This document shows positions 1 through 6,068 of a DNA stretch of 11,754 nt, one piece after another. Positions within the stretch are counted from its first letter, which is position 1. Each line of letters opens with the position of its first letter. The translations under genes were made by a program, and so were the position numbers. The DNA is taken from the NCBI GenBank assembly GCA_023424355.1, contig JAFAEA010000096.1, positions 1 through 11,754 on the forward strand, in the 5' to 3' direction. The notes below the pieces were generated by a model. It worked only from the letters and a program-made list of their open reading frames with translations. It had not been told where the DNA came from and made no database searches. The stretch comes from Chloroflexota bacterium (GTDB lineage: Bacteria; Chloroflexota; Chloroflexia; Thermomicrobiales; UBA6265).

Positions 1-339
1 AATGTGCAGGATGCTGATCTTCCCGCTATTGTTGCCAGTAGCCGGGGCATGATCTATCCATCATGGACCGAGGGCTTTGGACTACCTGTGGTGGAAGCAT
101 TGGCCACCGGTGTCCCGGTGATCACCAGCACCGCTCCAGCACTACGCGAAGTAGGGGGCGAGCACGCCATTTACGTTGATTCGGAGGATCACATGGCTCT
201 CGCGGAAGCTATGAGCAATCTGTTGGAGATTCCCCGCAATCGCGAAGCAGCGCAAGCACGAATCAATTGGACAAGGCAGTTTTCATGGGACTCCTCGACA
301 TCTACGGTCTACGACGCACTCCAAAAAATCAGGAAGTAG
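1..339 (+). CDS. Group 1 (GT-B, GT4-like) glycosyltransferase, C-terminal part
   Basis: This is the last 112 residues of a glycosyltransferase whose 5' end lies outside the window; frame 1 is open from the first base. The sequence shows the typical nucleotide-sugar-binding C-terminal Rossmann half of GT-B enzymes: PSWTEGFGLPVVEALATGVPV carries the E-x7-E pair (Glu24 and Glu32 counted from the first codon), followed by the STAPALREVGG segment and the usual LAEAMSNLLE helix. Family members transfer a sugar from a nucleotide donor to a lipid or glycan acceptor; donor and acceptor cannot be told from this fragment. The next gene overlaps its 3' end by 55 nt, so the two are probably co-transcribed. 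A GTG at 4 is in frame, but it is internal to the domain and not a credible start. Confidence 0.9.
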   Translation, partial: NVQDADLPAIVASSRGMIYPSWTEGFGLPVVEALATGVPVITSTAPALREVGGEHAIYVDSEDHMALAEAMSNLLEIPRNREAAQARINWTRQFSWDSSTSTVYDALQKIRK

Positions 340-512
340 ACGAATCTGAAGAAGCCGAAGAAGAGAAGCTGGAGCCGCTCCCCAAGATTGGGATGGACGA
401 GCTCTGGCCACCATCTCCTCGAGTGAAGCTGCTGTATATCGGCCTCGGCTTCGGGCTGTTCAACTTCATCCTGCTCGCCATTTGGGTATACGTGATGGTG
501 TTTTTGCGCTAG
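285..512 (+). CDS. Small single-helix membrane protein, function unknown
   Basis: A 75-residue protein starting at ATG 285, with a modest purine-rich site (aagg, 273-276) eight bases upstream. A TTG six codons earlier (267) is in frame but has no better ribosome site. Residues 1-15 are basic and 18-31 strongly acidic (ESEEAEEEKLE). A proline-rich hinge (WPPSP, 41-45) leads into one hydrophobic segment at about 48-73 (LLYIGLGFGLFNFILLAIW), ending in Arg. With no N-terminal signal, it is probably a tail-anchored protein with a charged cytoplasmic domain. It overlaps the upstream glycosyltransferase by 55 nt, which suggests translational coupling and a link to glycan synthesis, but this is inference. 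I recognise no family. Confidence 0.65.
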   Translation: MGLLDIYGLRRTPKNQEVDESEEAEEEKLEPLPKIGMDELWPPSPRVKLLYIGLGFGLFNFILLAIWVYVMVFLR

Positions 513-539
513 GCAAGCCGAGTATCTGTAAAAGGCAAA

Positions 540-569
540 AAAAGACCCGAGGCATTTGCCTCGGGTCTT
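540..569 (-). terminator. Rho-independent terminator of tRNA-Asp, possibly bidirectional
   Basis: A perfect 12-bp stem, aagacccgaggc (542-553) with gcctcgggtctt (558-569), closes a 4-base loop. Read on the - strand it is followed by a run of T (complement of the A-run at about 537-543), giving a textbook terminator 10 bases after the tRNA 3' end. On the + strand the stem follows the small membrane-protein gene by about 30 bases, but only gctctt comes after it, so termination in that direction should be weaker. Confidence 0.9.
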
Positions 570-578
570 GCTCTTGGG

Positions 579-652
579 CGGAAGTGACGGGATTCGAACC
601 CGCGATCTCAGCCTTGACAGGGCTGCATGTTAGGCCACTACACCACACCTCC
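579..652 (-). tRNA. tRNA-Asp (anticodon GTC)
   Basis: A 74-nt cloverleaf on the - strand. The acceptor stem GGAGGTG/CACTTCC has one G-U pair, the D stem is GTGT/ACAT and the anticodon stem CAGCC/GGCTG. The anticodon loop CTGTCAA carries GTC at + positions 616-618. The T arm is GCGGG TTCGAAT CCCGT. The discriminator base is G73, as usual for tRNA-Asp and an identity element for AspRS. The CCA end is not encoded: CCC follows the discriminator. It decodes GAC and GAU. The gene has its own promoter and terminator and is not part of a tRNA cluster in this window. Confidence 0.97.
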
Positions 653-664
653 AACAGCCCAGTT

Positions 665-693
665 AATATAGCATCGGCATTCAGGAGCGTCAA
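665..693 (-). promoter_or_regulatory. Sigma-70-type promoter for tRNA-Asp
   Basis: On the - strand, TTGACG (688-693) is a -35 box, followed by a 17-base spacer and TATATT (665-670) as -10. The predicted start is a few bases downstream, leaving a leader of only about 5-6 bases before the tRNA 5' end at 652. Box quality, spacing and position all agree with a stable-RNA promoter. Confidence 0.8.
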
Positions 694-712
694 GGAAAAA
701 GTGGGTGATTTT

Positions 713-730
713 GCCGGAATCGTTGCCGGC
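713..730. repeat. Short inverted repeat after the HAD gene
   Basis: gccgg (713-717) and ccggc (726-730) form a 5-bp stem with an 8-base loop, 12 bases past the end of the HAD-IIA gene. On the - strand it is followed by aaaatc rather than a T-run, so it is at best a weak terminator for the HAD/DJ-1 unit. Confidence 0.3.
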
Positions 731-741
731 CTCAAATTTGG

Positions 742-1593
742 CTATTCGTGCCCGGTGAAAGCCTGCATCAAAGCCGGCAAATCGGCGAAAACGAAGTCCG
801 GCAGAATCTCGGATTCCGCCAGCATGGCGCGATCCGTCAATCCAGTCAGCACCAGCGCGGTCATCAATCCGGCACGTTGAGCAGCGAGAATATCGGTATC
901 GAGCCGATCGCCCACCATCACCACGTCGGATGGATCCAATCCCAATTGTTCGGCCGCCTTGCGCATCATCAGTGGCTCGGGTTTCCCGATAATGGTCGGT
1001 TCCACGCGGCTGGCTACGGTGATACCCGCGATGCAGGCACCTGCACCAGGCTGATAGCCATCTTCAGTTGGCAGGCGATCATCGGCATTTGTTGCCAGGA
1101 ATCGTGCTCCGTGCCGAATCGCTTCCACCGCCCGAGCCATCTTTTGATAGGTGAAATCAAAATCGAGCCCAGCTACCACCACATCCACATCGGTGACCGG
1201 ATCTTCATCCGCCACAATGCGGAACTTTGTCCCTTCCTGGAGGATCGCCGGAATCGATGGCTGACCTACACAGAGAATCAATGCATCTTCTGCGATATCC
1301 GGATCGTCACTCAAAACACCTCTGGTGACGGTGGTTGAGGTCTGAATCTGGTTCGCTTCAACCCGCACACCCATCGCCTCCAGTCGCTCAACGAACGCCT
1401 TTTGCGTGGCGGTGGAGTTATTTGTGCCCAGCACAAAGGGAATATCTCGCAGGCGGAAAGTGTTGAACAGATCGTTCACTCCCGGCAGGAGGCGCGAACC
1501 CAGATACACAACACCGTCCATATCGAACACGAACCCCTTGGCGGATCGAAGTCGATCATAAAGGTCGGCTGGTTCGGTATGGACGGTACTCAT
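742..1593 (-). CDS. HAD superfamily IIA (NagD-like) hydrolase
   Basis: A 283-aa phosphatase of HAD subfamily IIA, the group containing NagD and the phosphoglycolate/p-nitrophenyl phosphatases. All four motifs are visible. Motif I is DMDGVVY, with nucleophile Asp24 and acid/base Asp26. Motif II is TNNS (57-60). The motif III Lys is Lys204 in GKPEP. Motif IV is GDRLDTD (228-234), with metal-binding Asp residues. The C2-type cap lies between motifs II and III, about residues 80-200. Family members remove phosphate from small metabolites with Mg2+, often as clean-up of damaged or side-product phosphates; the substrate here is unknown. ATG 1591-1593 has a ggag site (+ 1604-1607) ten bases upstream. 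It lies 44 nt downstream of the DJ-1-family gene on the same strand, probably as its second cistron. Confidence 0.93.
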   Translation of the reverse strand: MSTVHTEPADLYDRLRSAKGFVFDMDGVVYLGSRLLPGVNDLFNTFRLRDIPFVLGTNNSTATQKAFVERLEAMGVRVEANQIQTSTTVTRGVLSDDPDIAEDALILCVGQPSIPAILQEGTKFRIVADEDPVTDVDVVVAGLDFDFTYQKMARAVEAIRHGARFLATNADDRLPTEDGYQPGAGACIAGITVASRVEPTIIGKPEPLMMRKAAEQLGLDPSDVVMVGDRLDTDILAAQRAGLMTALVLTGLTDRAMLAESEILPDFVFADLPALMQAFTGHE

Positions 1594-1637
1594 TGTGTGT
1601 TAGCTCCAGTAGTTTGCGGCCAGTTGCCGGGGCAATT

Positions 1638-2153
1638 CTACTGTAGTGCCTTCACCAATGCGCCATTGAAATCGTCGAGATCACCCGGCACGCGGCTGCT
1701 GATGAGATTGCCGTCCACCACGATGGATTCATCGACGTAGTTGCCGCCGGCGTTCTTGATGTCGTCACGAATCTTGTTTACCGCGGTAACCGTGCGATTC
1801 TTCAGCACATCCGCCGAGATCAGCAGCTGTGGTCCGTGGCAGATGGAAGCGACAGGTTTGCCCGATTCCACGAATGCCTTGGTGAATGCAACCGCGCGAT
1901 CATCGATGCGCAGGTTCTCCGGAGAGCCGCCGCCGGGGATCACGAGCATGTCATAATCATCGGCATTCGCCTCATCGAACGTGATATCCGGCTGTTCGCT
2001 GCCACCCTTCTTGCCGCTGATGGTATCGGTGGTCAAACCAATGACGGTGACTTCGGCACCGGCGCTGCGCACAGCATCGACCGGCGAGGTGTGCTCGATA
2101 TCCTCATAGTTATTGGCCAACACGAACGCGACCTTCTTCCCAGAATTCGACAT
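1638..2153 (-). CDS. DJ-1/PfpI family protein
   Basis: A 171-aa class I glutamine-amidotransferase-like protein of the DJ-1/PfpI (YhbO/PfpI) branch. The nucleophile elbow is ASICHGPQLL, with Cys105 and His106. The conserved Glu is in NNYEDIE (Glu17 or Glu20, Glu17 being the usual position in the VLANNYEDIE context). PGGGSPENLR (74-82) and the C-terminal PGDLDDFN are also typical. Members have been described as intracellular peptidases, glyoxalase III-like enzymes or disputed protein/nucleotide deglycases; activity cannot be chosen from sequence. I start at the ATG 2151-2153, which has an aaggag site (+ 2164-2169) ten bases upstream. A longer open frame exists back to 2297, but it crosses the divergent M20 gene and lies outside the family fold. 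It is divergent from the M20 operon, with 76 nt between start codons. Confidence 0.93.
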   Translation of the reverse strand: MSNSGKKVAFVLANNYEDIEHTSPVDAVRSAGAEVTVIGLTTDTISGKKGGSEQPDITFDEANADDYDMLVIPGGGSPENLRIDDRAVAFTKAFVESGKPVASICHGPQLLISADVLKNRTVTAVNKIRDDIKNAGGNYVDESIVVDGNLISSRVPGDLDDFNGALVKALQ

Positions 2154-2186
2154 TTGCGAGAAACTCCTTGCTAATACCAATCGCAT

Positions 2187-2203
2187 GTGGAGGCAGGCTC
2201 CAC
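2187..2203. promoter_or_regulatory. Inverted repeat in the divergent intergenic region
   Basis: gtggag (2187-2192) and ctccac (2198-2203) form a perfect 6-bp inverted repeat with a 5-base centre, in the middle of the 76-nt gap between the DJ-1 gene and the M20 operon. It could be a small operator or a hairpin in the 5' leader. A weak - strand promoter, TTGTGC (2225-2230) with a 16-base spacer to TATGAG (2203-2208), would place transcription start for the DJ-1 gene inside it. I see no convincing + strand promoter. Confidence 0.3.
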
Positions 2204-2229
2204 TCATACCATACTGGAGGAGTCGCACA

Positions 2230-3450
2230 ATGAGTGCCAAACCAAGCAGAAGCGAAGTTGAAGCATCGGTTCTCGCCCAGATTTCCACCGACCGCATCGT
2301 GGAATTCCATAAGGGCCTGGTTCAAATCCCCTCGGTGAACCCTCCGGGAGATTGTGTGGATGCCATCGCCTATGTACGAGAGCCGTTTGAAGATGCCGGC
2401 TTCGAGATCGAGATCATCGATGATGGCACCAATCAGCCAAACCTCATCGCCAAATACGGTCCATCCGATGGCAAGCGATTGCTGATCAATGCTCACGTCG
2501 ATGTGGTGCCGATCGGAGAGCGATCTGCCTGGAAGTACGATCCCTTCGGCGCCGAGGTCCACGATGGCAAGGTGTATGGCCGTGGCGCCGGCGATGATAA
2601 GGCCAGTGTGGCTGCACAATCCATCGCTGCGCTGGCACTACAGGCCTCGGGCGTGCCGCTGAAGGGTCAGCTCATCTACACCGCGGTCTCCGATGAGGAA
2701 AGCGGGGGAGTGCACGGCGCGCAATTGGTATCCGAAGTGATTCCGGATCCGGACTGGGCCATCGTCGGTGAGCAAACACTCAACCGCGTAGCGATTGGCG
2801 AGAAGGGCGCCGCCGGTGTCGAGCTGGTCGTGAACGGCATAACCGCCCATGGTGCCCTGCCATGGGAAGGTGCCAACGCCATCGAAGGCATGGCTGAAGT
2901 GATCGTGGCCCTGCGCCGCGAGCTTTGGCCGAAACTCGGCGATCGTGTTCACTGGGCATTCAAGCCGAGCAGCGCCTCCGTAAACATGATCACTGGTGGC
3001 GTGAAATCCAACGTGGTGCCGGACCGCGCCACGATTTACATCGATCGTCGCATTGTTCCGGGCGAGGATCCGGACGAGTGTCGCGCGGAGATTCTGGCCA
3101 TCGCCGAACAGGCGATTCAGAATGTGCCCGGCTGCTCTGTTGAGTTGAACGTCCTGTACCCGGGCAAGAAAGCTTCCGCCGCCGACGTGGACGATCCGCT
3201 CGTTCAGGCCATGATTGGTGCCAACGAGCTCATTGGCGCCAACACTGAGCCCACCGGCTTCAGCATGGGCACAGATGGTCGATTCTGGAACGCGCGCGGT
3301 GTTCCCACCATCATCTATGGGCCAGGCGATCCGAGCCTCGCCCACATCCCGGACGAATGGGTGGGCATCGATGAGATGGTCGAAGCCTCCAAGGCGTACG
3401 CAATAGCCATGGTGCGATTGCTGGGCGATTACGAGGGCAACGACAACTAA
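2230..3450 (+). CDS. M20 family metallopeptidase, paralogue 1 (ArgE/DapE/CPG2 type)
   Basis: A 406-aa cytoplasmic M20 hydrolase, a group of zinc enzymes that cleave dipeptides, N-acyl amino acids or related amides. Metal ligands follow the family pattern: NAHVDVVP gives His89 and Asp91, GRGAGDDK the bridging Asp122, DEESGG the general base Glu156 with ligand Glu157, IVGEQT Glu181, and AHIPDEW His372 near the C terminus. The lid/dimerisation domain runs from about 190 to 305, with TAHGALPWEG (His207). The pocket motif is GTDGRFWNARG (347-357). ATG 2230 has a strong ggagga site (2217-2222) seven bases upstream; an upstream in-frame extension to 2113 overlaps the divergent gene and is rejected. 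It is the first gene of the five-gene operon. It lacks the DapE- and ArgE-specific context, so no symbol is given. Confidence 0.95.
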   Translation: MSAKPSRSEVEASVLAQISTDRIVEFHKGLVQIPSVNPPGDCVDAIAYVREPFEDAGFEIEIIDDGTNQPNLIAKYGPSDGKRLLINAHVDVVPIGERSAWKYDPFGAEVHDGKVYGRGAGDDKASVAAQSIAALALQASGVPLKGQLIYTAVSDEESGGVHGAQLVSEVIPDPDWAIVGEQTLNRVAIGEKGAAGVELVVNGITAHGALPWEGANAIEGMAEVIVALRRELWPKLGDRVHWAFKPSSASVNMITGGVKSNVVPDRATIYIDRRIVPGEDPDECRAEILAIAEQAIQNVPGCSVELNVLYPGKKASAADVDDPLVQAMIGANELIGANTEPTGFSMGTDGRFWNARGVPTIIYGPGDPSLAHIPDEWVGIDEMVEASKAYAIAMVRLLGDYEGNDN

Positions 3451-3480
3451 CTTCGATAGCACAGGATGGAGATCGAGCCC

Positions 3481-4701
3481 ATGAATGCCAAACCATCACT
3501 CGAAGATCTGCAGTCGGCTGTCTTGGCTCTCATCGATGAACAGAAGATCGTTGATTTTCATCGCGGCCTCGTACAGATCCCGTCCGTGAATCCTCCGGGC
3601 GATTGCCTGGAGGCCATTCAATACGTGGAGAAGCCGTTCCGCGATGCCGGGTTCGATTACGAGTTGATCGAAGGTGATCCGACCAGGCCGAATCTCGTGG
3701 TGAAAGTGGGACCTGAAGGCGGTCGTCGATTGCTGGTAAATGCGCATGTCGATGTGGTGCCGACAGGCGAACGGGATGCATGGAAGTACGATCCGTTCGG
3801 CGCGGAACTGGTGGATGGCAAGATCTATGGCCGCGGTGCTGGCGACGACAAGGCGAGCGTTACGGCTCAGGCCATGGCCACCATGATCCTGAAGGAATCC
3901 GGGATCCCGCTCAAGGGCCAGCTTATTTACACCGCAGTACCTGATGAAGAAACTGGCGGACCACACGGTGCCGCTCTCGTTTCTGAGCACTATCCCGATC
4001 CGGATTGGGTGATCATCGGGGAGCAAACGCTCAATCGGGTTTGCATCGGTCAGAAGGGTGGCGCTGGTTGCGAAATCATTGTGCATGGTCGAACTGCGCA
4101 TGGTGCTCTCCCATGGGAGGGTGCCAACGCTATTGAGGGTGCGGCGGAAGTCATTGTGGCTCTCCGGCGGGAACTGTATCCCAGGCTTGCTGAGCGCATG
4201 CATTGGGCGTTCAAGCCGTCCAGCAGTTCGGTGAATATGATCGCAGGTGGCGTAAAGCGGAATGTAGTGCCGGATAAGGCCACACTGCTTATTGACCGAA
4301 GGATTCTACCGGGCGAAGATCCAGAGGAGTGCCGGGCCGAAATCATGGCAATCGCCGAACAGGCGATCCAGAACGTGCCAGGTTGTTCGGTAGAACTCAA
4401 CAACCTCTATCCGGGAATGCCGGCATCGGCAGCCGAGGTGGACGATCCACTTGTGATGGCCATGCTTGGTGCGAACGACGCGATTGGCGCCAACACCGAA
4501 CCAACCGGGTTCAGCATGGGAACGGATGGCATTCGCTGGATTCTGCGCGGTGTGCCGACCATCATCTACGGTCCTGGCGATCCCAGCCTGGCGCACGTTC
4601 CGGACGAGTGGGTAGGTGTGGATGAGATGGTGGAAGCCACCAAAGCCTATGTTGTGACCATGGTGCGGCTACTCGCGGATTACGAAGGGAATATGAACTA
4701 G
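3481..4701 (+). CDS. M20 family metallopeptidase, paralogue 2
   Basis: A second 406-aa M20 enzyme that keeps every catalytic residue of paralogue 1 at the same number: His89 and Asp91 (NAHVDVVP), Asp122 (GRGAGDDK), Glu156/Glu157 (PDEETGG), Glu181 and His372 (AHVPDEW). The two differ most at residues 1-22, 61-70 and 131-140, and in the substrate-pocket stretch 351-355, where DGRFWNARG becomes DGIRWILRG. That moves the Arg by one position, so specificity may have changed. I start at ATG 3481, which aligns with the paralogue start and has ggag (3468-3471) nine bases upstream. An in-frame ATG at 3466 would add five residues and has a poorer site. It lies 30 nt after paralogue 1, and its TAG abuts the next ATG. 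Confidence 0.95.
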   Translation: MNAKPSLEDLQSAVLALIDEQKIVDFHRGLVQIPSVNPPGDCLEAIQYVEKPFRDAGFDYELIEGDPTRPNLVVKVGPEGGRRLLVNAHVDVVPTGERDAWKYDPFGAELVDGKIYGRGAGDDKASVTAQAMATMILKESGIPLKGQLIYTAVPDEETGGPHGAALVSEHYPDPDWVIIGEQTLNRVCIGQKGGAGCEIIVHGRTAHGALPWEGANAIEGAAEVIVALRRELYPRLAERMHWAFKPSSSSVNMIAGGVKRNVVPDKATLLIDRRILPGEDPEECRAEIMAIAEQAIQNVPGCSVELNNLYPGMPASAAEVDDPLVMAMLGANDAIGANTEPTGFSMGTDGIRWILRGVPTIIYGPGDPSLAHVPDEWVGVDEMVEATKAYVVTMVRLLADYEGNMN

Positions 4702-6066
4702 ATGTCAGATCTTAACGCTGTTTACTCCTATATCGATGAGAACAAGGACGCCTACATCTCGCAATTGCAGCGGATGTTGAATCAACCGAGCATTGCAGCC
4801 CAGAGTGTCGGCATGACCGAAATGGCCGCCATGGTCCAGAAAGATATGGATGAACTCGGTTTCGAGACCAATCAGTACGATACACGTGGTGGATTCCCCG
4901 TGGTGTACGGCGAGAAGGCAGGCAAGAGCGATCGGTCGCTGGTCTTCTACGATCATTACGATGTTCAGCCCGCTGATCCACTCGATGAGTGGACCGCTGA
5001 CCCCTGGAGCGGCGAAATCCGCGATGGGCAGATCTTTGCCCGTGGTGTTGCCGATAACAAAGGCAATATCGCTGCCCGATTCGCCGCCATCGATGCCTGG
5101 CAGAAAGTTCACGGCGAATTGCCGCTGAAGCTTAAGTTCATCATCGAGGGGGAGGAGGAGATCGGCTCTCCGCATCTCCAGAACTTCGTCGACGATCACC
5201 GCGATCTCTGTCTCGCAGATGCCTGCATCTGGGAGTTTGGCGGCCGGGATGTCGATGGTCGCCCACAGATTCACCTTGGGCTCAAGGGCATCTGCTACGT
5301 CGAGCTCCGAGCAAAAGGCGCCAGAACCGATTGGCACTCGGCATCCGCAACCTCGGTACCGAACCCCGCATGGAGGCTGGTGTGGGCACTCTCCACGCTG
5401 AAGGGCGAGGATGATCGCATCACCATCCCGGGCTTCTATGACAAGGTGAAGGCGCCGACCGAAGCCGAACTGGAGGCGATGCGCAATCTCCCGAACATTG
5501 AGAAGGAGCGGTTGGAAGATCTGCAGATCGATGCGTTCATCAACGATCTCACCGGTCTCGATCTCACCCTGAAGGATCTCTTCGAACCAACCTGCACTAT
5601 TTCGGGACTGTTGAGTGGCTACACGGAGAAGGGGCAGAAGACCGTACTGCCAAGCCGGGCAATGGCCAAGATCGACATGCGCCTCGTCGCTGATCAGGAT
5701 CCACACGAGATCTACGATCTGCTGCGCAAGCACCTGGACGATAATGGATTTACGGATATCGAAAGCGAGCTCATCGGCGCCGGATTCCCGGCCCGTACAA
5801 GCCTCGAAGCACCGATCGCGAAGGTGGTCGCCGAGACCTATGAGGAAGTCTTCGGAGAGGCGCCGGCGATCTATCCGACAAGTCCGGGTTCTGGACCGTG
5901 GTACCAACTTTGTGATGCCCTCGGTATCGATGCGGCCACGGCCGGCGTTGGCCACGGCAAGAGTCAGGCACACGCTCCGGATGAGAATATTTACGTCGAG
6001 GATTTCATTCTCGGTATCAAGCACATTGTGGCGATCATGGATCGATTCGCCAGCACGGAAGGGTAA
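4702..6066 (+). CDS. M20 dipeptidase, carnosinase/CNDP-like
   Basis: A 454-aa M20 metallopeptidase distinct from the two upstream. Its longer, CNDP-type layout resembles cytosolic non-specific dipeptidases. Visible motifs are YDHYDVQP (His85, Asp87), ARGVADNKG (Asp118), EGEEEIGS (base Glu152, ligand Glu153), a lid-domain motif LGLKGICYVELRAKG followed by DWHSA (His212), and the C-terminal AHAPDEN (His424). Substrate for this family is typically an L-dipeptide with a free N terminus; which one is unknown. ATG 4702 immediately follows the TAG of paralogue 2, with gaaggga (4684-4690) as ribosome site, so the genes are probably translationally coupled. There is no signal peptide, so it is cytoplasmic. 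The two alternatives considered, DapE and PepV, fit the motif context less well. Confidence 0.94.
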   Translation: MSDLNAVYSYIDENKDAYISQLQRMLNQPSIAAQSVGMTEMAAMVQKDMDELGFETNQYDTRGGFPVVYGEKAGKSDRSLVFYDHYDVQPADPLDEWTADPWSGEIRDGQIFARGVADNKGNIAARFAAIDAWQKVHGELPLKLKFIIEGEEEIGSPHLQNFVDDHRDLCLADACIWEFGGRDVDGRPQIHLGLKGICYVELRAKGARTDWHSASATSVPNPAWRLVWALSTLKGEDDRITIPGFYDKVKAPTEAELEAMRNLPNIEKERLEDLQIDAFINDLTGLDLTLKDLFEPTCTISGLLSGYTEKGQKTVLPSRAMAKIDMRLVADQDPHEIYDLLRKHLDDNGFTDIESELIGAGFPARTSLEAPIAKVVAETYEEVFGEAPAIYPTSPGSGPWYQLCDALGIDAATAGVGHGKSQAHAPDENIYVEDFILGIKHIVAIMDRFASTEG

Positions 6067-6068
6067 CA

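Larger units (their letters stand above)
2230..4701 (+). repeat. Tandem gene duplication (two 1221-bp copies)
   Basis: The copies at 2230-3450 and 3481-4701 are exactly the same length, 1251 bp apart start to start, and encode colinear proteins with no insertion or deletion. By hand alignment 304 of 406 residues are identical (about 75%). DNA identity is patchy, with many third-position changes, so this is an old duplication maintained by selection and not a recent copy or assembly artefact. Confidence 0.9.

Noticed and set aside
579..652. tRNA-Asp as an integration (attachment) site
   Set aside because: The tRNA is flanked by its own promoter and terminator. I see no integrase gene and no repeat of the tRNA 3' end in the window.
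748..1338. A 196-codon + strand open frame opposite the HAD gene
   Set aside because: Rich in His, Gln and Arg in a pattern typical of antisense frames; the - strand HAD protein has all four motifs.
2113..2229. A 39-codon N-terminal extension of the first M20 protein
   Set aside because: It overlaps the start of the divergent DJ-1 gene, has no family similarity, and the ATG at 2230 has a strong ribosome site and matches the start of the second copy.
2154..2297. A 48-residue N-terminal extension of the DJ-1 protein
   Set aside because: It overlaps the divergent M20 coding start; the ATG at 2153 has an aaggag site and begins exactly at the family fold.
2230..4701. Tandem M20 copies as an assembly duplication or mobile element
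   Set aside because: About 25% amino-acid divergence spread along the whole length rules out an assembly copy, and there are no terminal repeats or transposase genes.
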